The notes under the pieces: model-generated
Told to the model about the DNA's origin: nothing
Seen by the model: the letters and a program-made list of their open reading frames with translations, nothing else
Databases searched by the model: none
Position numbers and translations under genes: made by a program
Part shown: piece by piece, positions 1 through 6,407 of the stretch
Layout: every line of letters starts with the position of its first letter
How positions within the stretch are numbered: the stretch's first letter is position 1
Origin: an uncultured Gammaproteobacteria bacterium
Lineage (GTDB): Bacteria > Pseudomonadota > Gammaproteobacteria > Chromatiales > Chromatiaceae
NCBI GenBank assembly: GCA_937926265.1
Contig: CALAZS010000171.1
Location: 1-21,069 of the forward strand
DNA length: 21,069 nt
Direction: 5' to 3'

Positions 1-1352
1 TAAGCCTCGGCCATCGTCGGATAATTGAAAGTGGTTTCAATAAAATAGTTAAGATTATTGCCACCATTTGCCTGACGCATAATAGCCTGGCCGATATGAA
101 TGATTTCAGCGGCTTCCTCGCCAAAACAGTGAATACCCAGTATCTCAAGAGTTTCACGATGAAACAGTATTTTCAGCATACCCACGGTATGTCCTGTGAT
201 CTGTGCCCTCGCCAGGTTTTTAAATTCCGCCCTGCCGACTTCATAAGGTATCTGCTCTTCGGTCAACTGCATTTCAGTTTTACCCAGGGAACTGATTTCA
301 GGGCTGGTGTAAATTCCGGTTGGAATATCTTCAATAAGTGAACAGTCTTTTTTGCCATGGGCAATATGCAAGGCAGCAAAGCGACCCTGGTCATAACTGG
401 CACTTGCCAGACCGGGCGGTCCAATCACATCGCCGACAGCATATACATGATTCATGTTTGACTGGAAAACATCATTAACTTCAATCTGACCGCGGTTATT
501 CAATTCAATACCGATATTTTCAAGCCCCATGTTACTTGTATTACCACTTCGGCCATTCGCCCAGAGCAACACATCAGACTTGAGCTTACGCCCGGACTGT
601 CCGTTTAAAATGACGCCATCATCCGTTATTTCAACTGATTCATAGTTTTCATTATGTCGAATCATGACTCCCTGATCGCGCAGGTGATAACTCAGTGCAT
701 CGGTAATTTCATCATCAAGAAAAGAAAGCAGGCGGTCGCGTGTGTTGACCAGGTTAACCTTGACATCGAGATTGGCAAAAATTGACGCATATTCACAGCC
801 AATCACTCCCGCACCATAGATAGTGATTACTCTTGGTGTGCTATCGAGTTCTAACACCGTATCACTATCGACAACATGTTTGCCATCGAAATTAACATTT
901 GCCGGACGATAAGGACTGGAACCGGTCGCTATAACAAAATTATCGGCACTTATTTCTTCATTTGCGCCATTGTCTTTAATGATTGTTACCTGGTTTTCCG
1001 AAAAAAACTCTGCCTTGCCATGATAAATATCAACATGATTTCTTACGTAAAAACGGTGACGCATACTGACCTGTTTACCGGTAACTGAATCTGCCGTTTT
1101 CAGTAATTGCGGGTAGGTAATGTCAACATTGCTGAGAGTATGCTCAAACAGTGGATGATGACGGTAATCGGCGAGTAACTGTACGGCATGACGCAAGGCT
1201 TTACTGGGTATTGTGCCCCAGTGAGTACAGCCACCACCAACCTGGGGATGCTGTTCAACCATGGCTACATGTTTGCCCTGTTTACTTAAAGTCATAGCCG
1301 CCCCTTCACCACCCGGGCCGCTGCCAATCACGATCACATCATAATGTTGCAT
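1..1352 (-). CDS. sthA: Soluble pyridine nucleotide transhydrogenase, 3' end cut by window edge
   Basis: A cytosolic FAD enzyme that moves reducing equivalents between NADPH and NADH, usually draining excess NADPH. I translated the minus strand from the ATG at 1350-1352 and read 450 codons without a stop. The N-terminal FAD site is GSGPGGEGAA (residues 10-19). The next motif is GGGCTHWGTIPSKALRH (C42). Here the second redox cysteine of dihydrolipoamide-dehydrogenase relatives is replaced by Thr, the hallmark of STH. A second nucleotide-binding motif, IYGAGVIGCEYASIF, follows. The visible end, TTFNYPTMAEA, is close to the E. coli C terminus, so about 15 residues are missing. A GAGAG ribosome site precedes the start. 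The gene is divergent from lexA, sharing a 134-bp spacer. Confidence 0.95.
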   Translation of the reverse strand, partial: MQHYDVIVIGSGPGGEGAAMTLSKQGKHVAMVEQHPQVGGGCTHWGTIPSKALRHAVQLLADYRHHPLFEHTLSNVDITYPQLLKTADSVTGKQVSMRHRFYVRNHVDIYHGKAEFFSENQVTIIKDNGANEEISADNFVIATGSSPYRPANVNFDGKHVVDSDTVLELDSTPRVITIYGAGVIGCEYASIFANLDVKVNLVNTRDRLLSFLDDEITDALSYHLRDQGVMIRHNENYESVEITDDGVILNGQSGRKLKSDVLLWANGRSGNTSNMGLENIGIELNNRGQIEVNDVFQSNMNHVYAVGDVIGPPGLASASYDQGRFAALHIAHGKKDCSLIEDIPTGIYTSPEISSLGKTEMQLTEEQIPYEVGRAEFKNLARAQITGHTVGMLKILFHRETLEILGIHCFGEEAAEIIHIGQAIMRQANGGNNLNYFIETTFNYPTMAEA

Positions 1353-1428
1353 TTAAAACTCTCTATTTGAGGAATTAATACTGATTTGAAGATTCATAAA
1401 AAAAGGAAAATAAAGTTTATTATAGCAG

Positions 1429-1456
1429 TTGACTTGTTCTACAAATGTTCTATATT
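1429..1456 (+). promoter_or_regulatory. lexA promoter with nested GTTC-N7-GTTC operator
   Basis: The -35 is TTGACT (1429-1434) and the -10 is TATATT (1451-1456), with a 16-bp spacer. The whole direct repeat GTTCTACAAATGTTC (1436-1450) lies inside that spacer, so a bound repressor would block RNA polymerase, as expected for LexA autoregulation. GTTC-N7-GTTC is the known alphaproteobacterial SOS box. No E. coli-type CTGT-N8-ACAG site is visible here. Assignment as the LexA operator is inferred from position and from a second copy at 5639-5653. A good ribosome site, TAAGGA (1475-1480), follows six bases before the lexA ATG. Confidence 0.8.
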
Positions 1457-1486
1457 AATGAATATCTTAAATAGTAAGGATAAATC

Positions 1487-2143
1487 ATGTCGATTTCACT
1501 GACACGCAGACAACAGGAAATATACGATTATCTGAAAGAAAACCTGCCTTCCTATGATCAACCTCCTACGCTGAATGAGCTATGTGATGCTCTTGGCTTA
1601 AGTTCGCGCGGATCAATGCACAAGCAAATACATGCGCTTATTGATGCCGGCCTGGTTGAACCCATGAACAACCTGCGGCGCGGTATTCGCCTGAAATCAT
1701 CTCCGGCAACATCTCCAACAACATCACTTCCAAAACAGACCCTGGAAGAACCTGCAGCCAATGACAACCAGTTACCGATGATGGGCTATATTGCAGCCGG
1801 TCGTCCAATCGAGGCAATTGAAACCCCCGAGAACATGGATGTTCCCCCTCCTCTTCGCAGTGAAAAACCCTGTTATGTCCTTCAGGTCAAAGGAGACTCC
1901 ATGATCGATGAAGGCATTCTGGATGGCGACTGGGTAGTTATAGAACAGAAAGATACCGCCAGAAACGGTGAAATTGTTGTGGCCCTGGTTGATAACAGCG
2001 ATGCCACACTCAAACGCATTGAACAAAAGCCCGGTGAGGTTATTTTACATCCTGCCAATGAGACAATGTCGCCAATGCATTTTTTGCCTGATCAGGTGAA
2101 GATTCAGGGAGTACTGGTTGGCCAGATGCGTTCATATAAATAG
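1487..2143 (+). CDS. lexA: SOS repressor LexA (S24 self-cleaving repressor)
   Basis: Represses DNA-damage genes until RecA filaments trigger its self-cleavage. At 218 residues it is slightly longer than E. coli LexA (202). The N-terminal winged helix-turn-helix spans about 1-69: LTRRQQEIYDYL, then PPTLNELCDALGL, then recognition segment SSRGSMHKQIHALIDAG (39-55). A Ser/Thr/Pro-rich linker covers about 71-94. The cleavage site is Ala104-Gly105 in GYIAAGRPIEA. The catalytic dyad is Ser138 (VKGDSMID) and Lys176 (DATLKRIE), so it should be cleavable. The recognition helix differs from the E. coli SPNAAEEHLKAL. That agrees with the non-canonical operator in front of the gene. It converges on cmoB with a 13-bp gap and is not followed by sulA. 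Confidence 0.96.
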   Translation: MSISLTRRQQEIYDYLKENLPSYDQPPTLNELCDALGLSSRGSMHKQIHALIDAGLVEPMNNLRRGIRLKSSPATSPTTSLPKQTLEEPAANDNQLPMMGYIAAGRPIEAIETPENMDVPPPLRSEKPCYVLQVKGDSMIDEGILDGDWVVIEQKDTARNGEIVVALVDNSDATLKRIEQKPGEVILHPANETMSPMHFLPDQVKIQGVLVGQMRSYK

Positions 2144-2156
2144 CAGTTAATGAATT

Positions 2157-3152
2157 TTAAGCGTTGGCAATTATGACTGCACGCCTGGGAGCAGGATAAC
2201 CCTCTATTGTTTTAGAATGATCATTGGGATCAAGGAAATCGGGTAATGACTCAAACCGCATCCATTCAGTAGCGCGTTGTTCTTCAATAGATGTCTGGTT
2301 TACATCTACCAGGCGAATATTTTTATAACCGGTTCTTTTCATCCATGCCATCAGCGTTGGAATAGATGGAATAAACCAGACATTCCTCATTTTTGCATAT
2401 CGGTCTTCCGGAACCAGCGTGTAACCCTCTTCTCCATCAACAACGAGTGTTTCCAACACCAGTTCACCACCGGGTTTCAAACACGCTTTCAATTCTGATA
2501 AATGTTCAAAAGGTGATTTTCGATGATAAAAAATACCCATTGAAAAAACCGTATCAAAACCCTGCAGGTTTGCAGTTAGATGCTGAATACCCAGTGGCAG
2601 CATATAAAAAGGCAAATCAAACGGCTTCAGAAAATGCCGGATTACCTTGTATTGGTAATAAAATAAACGGCCGGGGTCGATGCCGATAACCAGCTTTGCG
2701 CCATTACCATTACCAGTATTGGCTTCAGCCATTCGCCATCCGTGATAACCACTTCCACAACCAACATCAAGCACAATTTTATTTTTGAGGTCACTAATGT
2801 GAGGCTTTACGCGTTCCCATTTCCAGTCCGAGCGCCATTCCGTATCAATGTTAATGCCATTCACATTAAAAGGACCTTTCCGCCACGGTATAAATGCTTC
2901 AAGCAGTTTTTTTAGCTCCAGAGATTCATGTTCATTCAGTGAATTTTCACTGTGAATATTTATGACACCTGATTGCATGTCATATGAACTACATTGCAGT
3001 TCAGGAAGTTGTTGGTATGCAGTTTGCCACTTGTTCTCATCGCCATGTATACGGTCTGATAATGCTTTTTCCAGGTCAGAATCAATACTATCGAGCCAGA
3101 CCTTTAAAGAGGTATCAGCAATCAGCGCTTTAATTTTATCAAGGTGATACAT
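2157..3152 (-). CDS. cmoB: tRNA U34 carboxymethyltransferase CmoB
   Basis: Transfers a carboxymethyl group from carboxy-S-adenosylmethionine to 5-hydroxyuridine at tRNA position 34, giving cmo5U, which widens wobble decoding. It has 331 residues (E. coli about 323). The family signature PWRKGPFNVNGINIDTEW begins near residue 89 and is followed by RSDWKWERV. SAM-binding motif I is VLDVGCGSGYHGWRM (127-141), and GIDPGRLFYYQYK follows at 157-169. The gene lies 19 bp downstream of cmoA, whose product makes the unusual cofactor, so the two are almost certainly co-transcribed. Confidence 0.96.
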   Translation of the reverse strand: MYHLDKIKALIADTSLKVWLDSIDSDLEKALSDRIHGDENKWQTAYQQLPELQCSSYDMQSGVINIHSENSLNEHESLELKKLLEAFIPWRKGPFNVNGINIDTEWRSDWKWERVKPHISDLKNKIVLDVGCGSGYHGWRMAEANTGNGNGAKLVIGIDPGRLFYYQYKVIRHFLKPFDLPFYMLPLGIQHLTANLQGFDTVFSMGIFYHRKSPFEHLSELKACLKPGGELVLETLVVDGEEGYTLVPEDRYAKMRNVWFIPSIPTLMAWMKRTGYKNIRLVDVNQTSIEEQRATEWMRFESLPDFLDPNDHSKTIEGYPAPRRAVIIANA

Positions 3153-3171
3153 GGATAAAAACTTTTCTTGA

Positions 3172-3903
3172 TTATGGCTTTTGTGCGATCAGCGAAATAA
3201 AGTTAAAACACTGGAACCAGATATCAATATATTTAAAACCAGCTGTAGTTAACCGGTTGGTATGATCATCAATGGTTTCGGGAAGCAATACGTTTTCCAG
3301 AGCAGTGCGTTTCTGGCTGATCTCAAGATCACTGTAGCCATTGGCCTTTTTAAACTGGTGATGCATTTCAATCATGCGCTTGTCTTTCTCAGCATCAGAA
3401 AATTTTATTTTTTCCGATAACAGCAAAATGCCACCGGGTCGCAGGTTTTGATAAACCTTTTCAATAAACTTTTCGCGTTGCCCGATATTAATAAACTGCA
3501 ACGTATAGTTGAGCACAACAACCGAAGCATCTCTGAGTTCTACATTTAAAATATCATCGCATATGAGCTGAAATTCATTTTGGGAGGGTTGGACAGAAAG
3601 GTTTCTTTGGCACTTTTCCAGCATTTGCGGAGAGTTATCCACCCCGATGATTTTACAGCCTGGTGATTTAACCTGCTGCATCATCGCGTAAGTACTTTCA
3701 CCCAATGAACAACCAAGATCGTAACAATTACTGTTCTTTTGAGCATATTGCCCTGCAAGAACGCCAGTCATGGCAATGACACTGGAATAGCCTGGCACAG
3801 AGCGTTTGATCATATCAGGAAAAACAGACGCAACCTGCTCATCAAAAGCAAAGTCTTTTACTGCTTTAACCGGTTGGGAATAGATAGAGTCTCGTTTTGT
3901 CAT
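3172..3903 (-). CDS. cmoA: Carboxy-S-adenosyl-L-methionine synthase CmoA
   Basis: Makes carboxy-S-adenosylmethionine from SAM and prephenate; CmoB uses it to modify tRNA U34. It has 243 residues (E. coli 247). The fold is a class I methyltransferase: motif I YDLGCSLGES (61-70), the acidic-loop motif IIGVDNSPQML (85-95), then a VVLNYTLQFI segment. The N-terminal DSIYSQPVKAVKDFAFDEQVASVFPDM region (quoted here only by its ends: DSIYS and FPDM) is typical of CmoA. The ATG at 3901-3903 follows ACAGAAG, a weak ribosome site. The prephenate it needs is also the substrate of PheA and TyrA, encoded in this same window. Confidence 0.95.
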   Translation of the reverse strand: MTKRDSIYSQPVKAVKDFAFDEQVASVFPDMIKRSVPGYSSVIAMTGVLAGQYAQKNSNCYDLGCSLGESTYAMMQQVKSPGCKIIGVDNSPQMLEKCQRNLSVQPSQNEFQLICDDILNVELRDASVVVLNYTLQFINIGQREKFIEKVYQNLRPGGILLLSEKIKFSDAEKDKRMIEMHHQFKKANGYSDLEISQKRTALENVLLPETIDDHTNRLTTAGFKYIDIWFQCFNFISLIAQKP

Positions 3904-4058
3904 CTTCTGTCACACCAGACAAAGCAGATGGCGGGGATGACATGATTTATTCCAATGTATAGCGTTATAGTTTTATTCGGCATTTGGACTTGGTTGTCAC
4001 CTCGAGCTAAGCGGCTGATCTTTGATTTCTAATATGCAATGAAAATAATTTTGGAAAA

Positions 4059-4409
4059 TCAGTCTAAACCGCATTCATCGCCATAATTAAAGCAAAGTTC
4101 CTCATCCTTTTTGATATTTTTCAACGCATATAAATCAGCTTCTTCAAATTCAACATTCGGCTTTTTCCGGTCATGGTTTAAAAAACGCAGCAAATTCTGA
4201 CCACTTATACCGTAGCACTCATCATGATTATCTTCGTCATAAACCCAAAGCACATAAGTGCCATTTCGTTTTGCACGTGGGCCATGGTAAGTGCCAATAT
4301 ATTCGCCCTTGGGGATATTTTTATTGGCAAACAGACCTGTACCATGACGATAAGACTTTGATGAATAGACCCATTCCTTTAAATCCTTGTTAAATAATCT
4401 TTTTTTCAT
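4059..4409 (-). CDS. Minimal SET-domain protein, putative lysine methyltransferase
   Basis: The 116 residues are almost entirely a SET domain, the fold of SAM-dependent protein-lysine methyltransferases. The first SET block is GTGLFANKNIPKGEYIG (23-39). The SAM and pseudoknot block RFLNHD (75-80) has the conserved Asn78-His79. The C-terminal block ELCFNYGDE (104-112) holds the probable catalytic Tyr109. There is no pre-SET domain and no cysteine-rich post-SET cluster. Small stand-alone SET proteins are known in bacteria, mostly with unknown substrates. The gene starts 15 bp after the upstream ArnD-like gene, suggesting a shared transcript. Substrate and role are unknown; the methyltransferase activity is inferred from motifs. 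Confidence 0.85.
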   Translation of the reverse strand: MKKRLFNKDLKEWVYSSKSYRHGTGLFANKNIPKGEYIGTYHGPRAKRNGTYVLWVYDEDNHDECYGISGQNLLRFLNHDRKKPNVEFEEADLYALKNIKKDEELCFNYGDECGLD

Positions 4410-4424
4410 TTTTAAATTACCGTC

Positions 4425-5315
4425 TTAAATAATTTCTTCAATGACTTCGCCCTGGGTCGCCTTGTAAAGCTTATCAGGTGGATAGTTTGCCCAGCCCAGT
4501 TTGTGCGTCAAGAGTTGTTCATTCTGCAATGAGTTAAAGACATCAGAAACTTTATGATATTCCCATTGAAAACTCCGCCACATTACAAGAAGTTTTTCAA
4601 GAATTGCTAACCAGTCCCGGCCTTCATGAGCTGCCCGCACTTCAAACACATGGCCGTGTGGTAATTGTTTCTGACTATCGGCAAACAAATACTCATGCAC
4701 ATTCTCAACTGTCACTTCCGCTGAATTTAAAACTTCTTCGATGCTCGGCAGTGTAACCGGCAATTGTTTTGTTTTGGCAATGTAGTCAAGATACTCTGGC
4801 TGAAATGCAGTTTTACCCCGGGTATCCAGGGCCAACTGAAAACCATAACTATCCTCAAGTTCAAGCAAATAACGGTTAACAATATTGCCAGAGGCTGAAT
4901 GAAATTTTGGATGAAATCCGAAAATATTTCCAAATTCCTCTATAGACCATTGCAGACTGTTTTCTGTCCATCTTTTATCAGCATTAAAAGCCTGTGACTG
5001 CCAGGTAACCGCATCGTAACTTTTGATACCTACATCATGTCCGGCATCAGCACAGCTTTTTATGATTGATTTATATTTTCTTGATAAGCGTGTCGGAGGC
5101 AACAAGGTACCATAAAAGAAATGTGATGCTGGTAACTGCCTGGAAAGGATCCAGGGGTTATAAAAACGCCGCAAAAGAAGCCCGCTGTTATCAAACCCCA
5201 GTGAGAAAAAAAATGATGCCTGAATATTGTACTGGTCAAGCAATTTGAGGAGTGCCGGCAAACCTTCCCGGTAGCCAATGCTATTTTCAATATCGACTTT
5301 TAAGCAGATCCGCAC
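4425..5315 (-). CDS. ArnD-like polysaccharide-deacetylase family protein, probably inactive or altered
   Basis: Its 296 residues align by eye along their length with ArnD, the NodB-fold enzyme that deformylates undecaprenyl-phosphate-L-Ara4FN. Shared segments are YREGLPALLKLLDQYNIQAS (15-34), FFFSLG(P/F)DN, AGHDVGI (91-97), LALDTRGKTAFQP (161-173) and PVTLPSIEEV (186-195). The metal-site motifs are not kept. ArnD has HAWDHHAWQ as I recall it; here it is KSYDAVTWQ (98-106), so both motif-2 histidines become Lys98 and Ala102. The first motif reads D8-I-E10 instead of DVD, and the late IHAEVEG histidine is Arg227. The start is GTG (5313-5315) with no clear Shine-Dalgarno, 16 bp after the upstream stop. 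No other arn genes are nearby, so lipid A modification is doubtful. Confidence 0.75.
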   Translation of the reverse strand: MRICLKVDIENSIGYREGLPALLKLLDQYNIQASFFFSLGFDNSGLLLRRFYNPWILSRQLPASHFFYGTLLPPTRLSRKYKSIIKSCADAGHDVGIKSYDAVTWQSQAFNADKRWTENSLQWSIEEFGNIFGFHPKFHSASGNIVNRYLLELEDSYGFQLALDTRGKTAFQPEYLDYIAKTKQLPVTLPSIEEVLNSAEVTVENVHEYLFADSQKQLPHGHVFEVRAAHEGRDWLAILEKLLVMWRSFQWEYHKVSDVFNSLQNEQLLTHKLGWANYPPDKLYKATQGEVIEEII

Positions 5316-5331
5316 GTAGAAGAAATTCAGG

Positions 5332-5529
5332 TCAAAAAGTGACTCGACAGGAATCGCCGTAAACCGCCATTATAGACTTCAGTTCTTCGACTACCTTGGA
5401 AAGCTCTTCTTTTGACAGATTTTCGGTCTCTGGAAGCTTCTCACCTGATTCAAGTCGTTCCAAATCCTCACGAACAGAACCGCAGCCCTTTTCACAAAGT
5501 ATTTCAACAGCTTGATCAACTTTCTTCAT
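5332..5529 (-). CDS. Unnamed 65-residue cysteine-containing protein
   Basis: I do not recognise a named family. The protein is soluble, acidic and probably helical: MKKVDQAVEILCEKGCGSV begins it, with Cys12 and Cys16 in a C-x3-C pattern. A middle GEKLPE is followed by a helical LSKEELSKVVEELKSIM, and the end is AVYGDSCRV with Cys61. An upstream in-frame TTG at 5605-5607 would give 91 residues. I prefer the ATG at 5527-5529 because a good promoter (TTGCTT, 16 bp, TATAAT) lies between the two, and the TTG lacks a ribosome site. It is the first gene of a probable operon with the ArnD-like and SET genes. Confidence 0.65.
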   Translation of the reverse strand: MKKVDQAVEILCEKGCGSVREDLERLESGEKLPETENLSKEELSKVVEELKSIMAVYGDSCRVTF

Positions 5530-5562
5530 ATCATTACATGGTAACTTTATAAAATTCGAATC

Positions 5563-5590
5563 ATTATAATGATCCTGACTGAACAAGCAA
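5563..5590 (-). promoter_or_regulatory. Predicted promoter for the 65-residue-protein / ArnD-like / SET unit
   Basis: On the minus strand, -35 TTGCTT (5585-5590) and a perfect -10 TATAAT (5563-5568) are separated by 16 bp. Transcription would begin around 5556, about 25 bases upstream of the ATG at 5529. This supports the shorter start of that gene. It lies about 50 bp from the LexA-type box at 5639-5653, so whether LexA also controls this direction is open. Confidence 0.55.
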
Positions 5591-5638
5591 AAGTTAATGG
5601 AGGACAAAAACTGTATTTATACTGGATTAAAAATATTT

Positions 5639-5653
5639 GTTCTATTTTTGTTC
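5639..5653 (+). promoter_or_regulatory. Second GTTC-N7-GTTC LexA-type operator
   Basis: GTTCTATTTTTGTTC matches the operator inside the lexA promoter. Flanks also agree: both sites begin TTGTTCTA, repeat TGTTCTA eleven bases later, and run straight into a -10-like hexamer (TATATT for lexA, TACATT at 5654-5659 here). Across a 23-base alignment only five positions differ. With TACATT as -10, transcription would start near 5666 and run into the 53-residue gene at 5756. The -35 is poor (AATATT), so the exact promoter is uncertain. The regulatory role is inferred from the repeated pattern. Confidence 0.72.
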
Positions 5654-5669
5654 TACATTTGATTTAAAT

Positions 5670-5686
5670 GTACTACCATATAGTAC
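5670..5686. repeat. Perfect palindrome GTACTA-N5-TAGTAC in the leader of the 53-residue gene
   Basis: GTACTA (5670-5675) and TAGTAC (5681-5686) are exact inverted repeats around CCATA. The site lies just after the predicted start of transcription, so it could fold as a 5' hairpin in the mRNA or serve as an operator for a second regulator. It resembles in outline the TTAG-N6-CTAA type of LexA site described in Xanthomonadaceae, but the match is not exact and that reading is speculative. Confidence 0.5.
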
Positions 5687-5755
5687 GTACATAGAACAAA
5701 CTTAAACAAAACCCAGAAAAAATCCAGAAAAGACATATAAAACAGGAGAACTCCC

Positions 5756-5917
5756 ATGACAAACCATGACTACATCATGAAAGACCAGAACAAGAACTGC
5801 ATTGACAACATCATGAATTTTGATCTGACCTGGAGACAAAAAAGGGTCGATAGATCAATGCACTTTAGCATTATCGCCGGTCTGACTATCGTCAGTTTTT
5901 TATCCCAGATTATATAG
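5756..5917 (+). CDS. Putative SOS-controlled 53-residue single-membrane-segment protein
   Basis: The ORF reads MTNHDYIMKDQNKNCIDNIM onward to a TAG at 5915-5917. A strong Shine-Dalgarno, AGGAG (5744-5748), sits seven bases before the ATG, a LexA-type box lies about 100 bp upstream and a strong terminator 55 bp downstream; together they argue for a real gene. Residues 1-36 are polar, with a basic stretch WRQKRVDR (26-33). Residues 37-53, FSIIAGLTIVSFLSQII, are hydrophobic and run to the C terminus, predicting an N-in, tail-anchored inner-membrane protein. I know no family for it. By size, topology and control it resembles SOS-induced small membrane proteins such as SidA (Caulobacter division inhibitor) or TisB, though I see no sequence match. 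Confidence 0.65.
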   Translation: MTNHDYIMKDQNKNCIDNIMNFDLTWRQKRVDRSMHFSIIAGLTIVSFLSQII

Positions 5918-5972
5918 TTAAGCTTATCTAATTCAGATTCCAGCCTAATTCCAGCCAAAACCAGTCAGACAT

Positions 5973-6000
5973 AAAAAAAGCCGTTGAGACGGCTTTTTTT
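5973..6000. terminator. Bidirectional rho-independent terminator
   Basis: Seven A (5973-5979), stem GCCGT (5980-5984), loop TGAG, stem ACGGC (5989-5993), then seven T (5994-6000). A/T pairing extends the stem, and each strand ends in a U run. It therefore stops both the plus-strand 53-residue gene and the minus-strand gyrA-to-ihfB series, 43 bp after the ihfB stop. Confidence 0.93.
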
Positions 6001-6042
6001 GTTTACCCGGTAATGTTTAACCGGAAATAAAAACTACAAGAA

Positions 6043-6354
6043 TCACTCTTCTTCCATTTTCTGGTTTACGCGATCCCTTAACTCTTTACCCGGTTTGAAA
6101 TGCGGAACATATTTTCCTGAAAGTTCGACAGAATCACCTGTTTTAGGATTTCTGCCCACTCTCGCAGGGCGGTAATGGAGAGAAAAACTGCCAAAACCAC
6201 GAATTTCAATTCTTTCACCGGAAGATAATGCCTGACCCATTTGATCAATCATACATTTTACAGCCAGTTCTACATCCTTGAATGCCAAATGACGCTGTTC
6301 TTCAGCAATCATCTCGATTAATTCAGATTTGGTTACTCTTTCGCCTTGTTCCAT
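6043..6354 (-). CDS. ihfB: Integration host factor beta subunit
   Basis: Pairs with IHF-alpha to bind and sharply bend DNA, supporting recombination, replication and sigma-54 promoters. The 103 residues include the family core: TKSELIEMIAEEQ (8-20), GERIEIRGFGSFSLHYR, GRNPKTGD and the C-terminal HFKPGKELRDRVN. Compared with E. coli (94 residues) it has a short N-terminal extension (MEQGERV) and an acidic MEEE tail. There is no alternative start near the usual N terminus, since Val7 is GTA. No clear Shine-Dalgarno precedes the ATG; instead a strong hairpin ends 11 bases upstream. It follows rpsA, as in many Gammaproteobacteria. Confidence 0.96.
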   Translation of the reverse strand: MEQGERVTKSELIEMIAEEQRHLAFKDVELAVKCMIDQMGQALSSGERIEIRGFGSFSLHYRPARVGRNPKTGDSVELSGKYVPHFKPGKELRDRVNQKMEEE

Positions 6355-6365
6355 AATTTTTTATC

Positions 6366-6383
6366 GGGCGGCAGTTGCCGCCC
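6366..6383 (-). other. GC-rich hairpin between rpsA and ihfB
   Basis: GGGCGGC, loop AACT, GCCGCCC is a perfect stem (minus-strand reading) that occupies much of the 53-bp gap. It is followed by GATAAAAAATT and then the ihfB ATG, without a U run, so it is not a classical terminator. It could protect the rpsA mRNA 3' end, or reduce ihfB translation by crowding the ribosome site. The structure is seen; the role is inferred. Confidence 0.7.
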
Positions 6384-6407
6384 TTATTCTAGTTATATTA
6401 AGCAGGA

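Noticed and set aside
3926..3945. GGCGGGGATGACATG upstream of cmoA, similar to one arm of the REP-like pair
   Set aside because: Only a half unit with no partner hairpin; too short to call a repeat without a genome-wide count.
5770..5958. Minus-strand 62-codon frame across the small-protein gene
   Set aside because: It is a shadow of the plus-strand ORF, which has the ribosome site, promoter and terminator. It has none of these.
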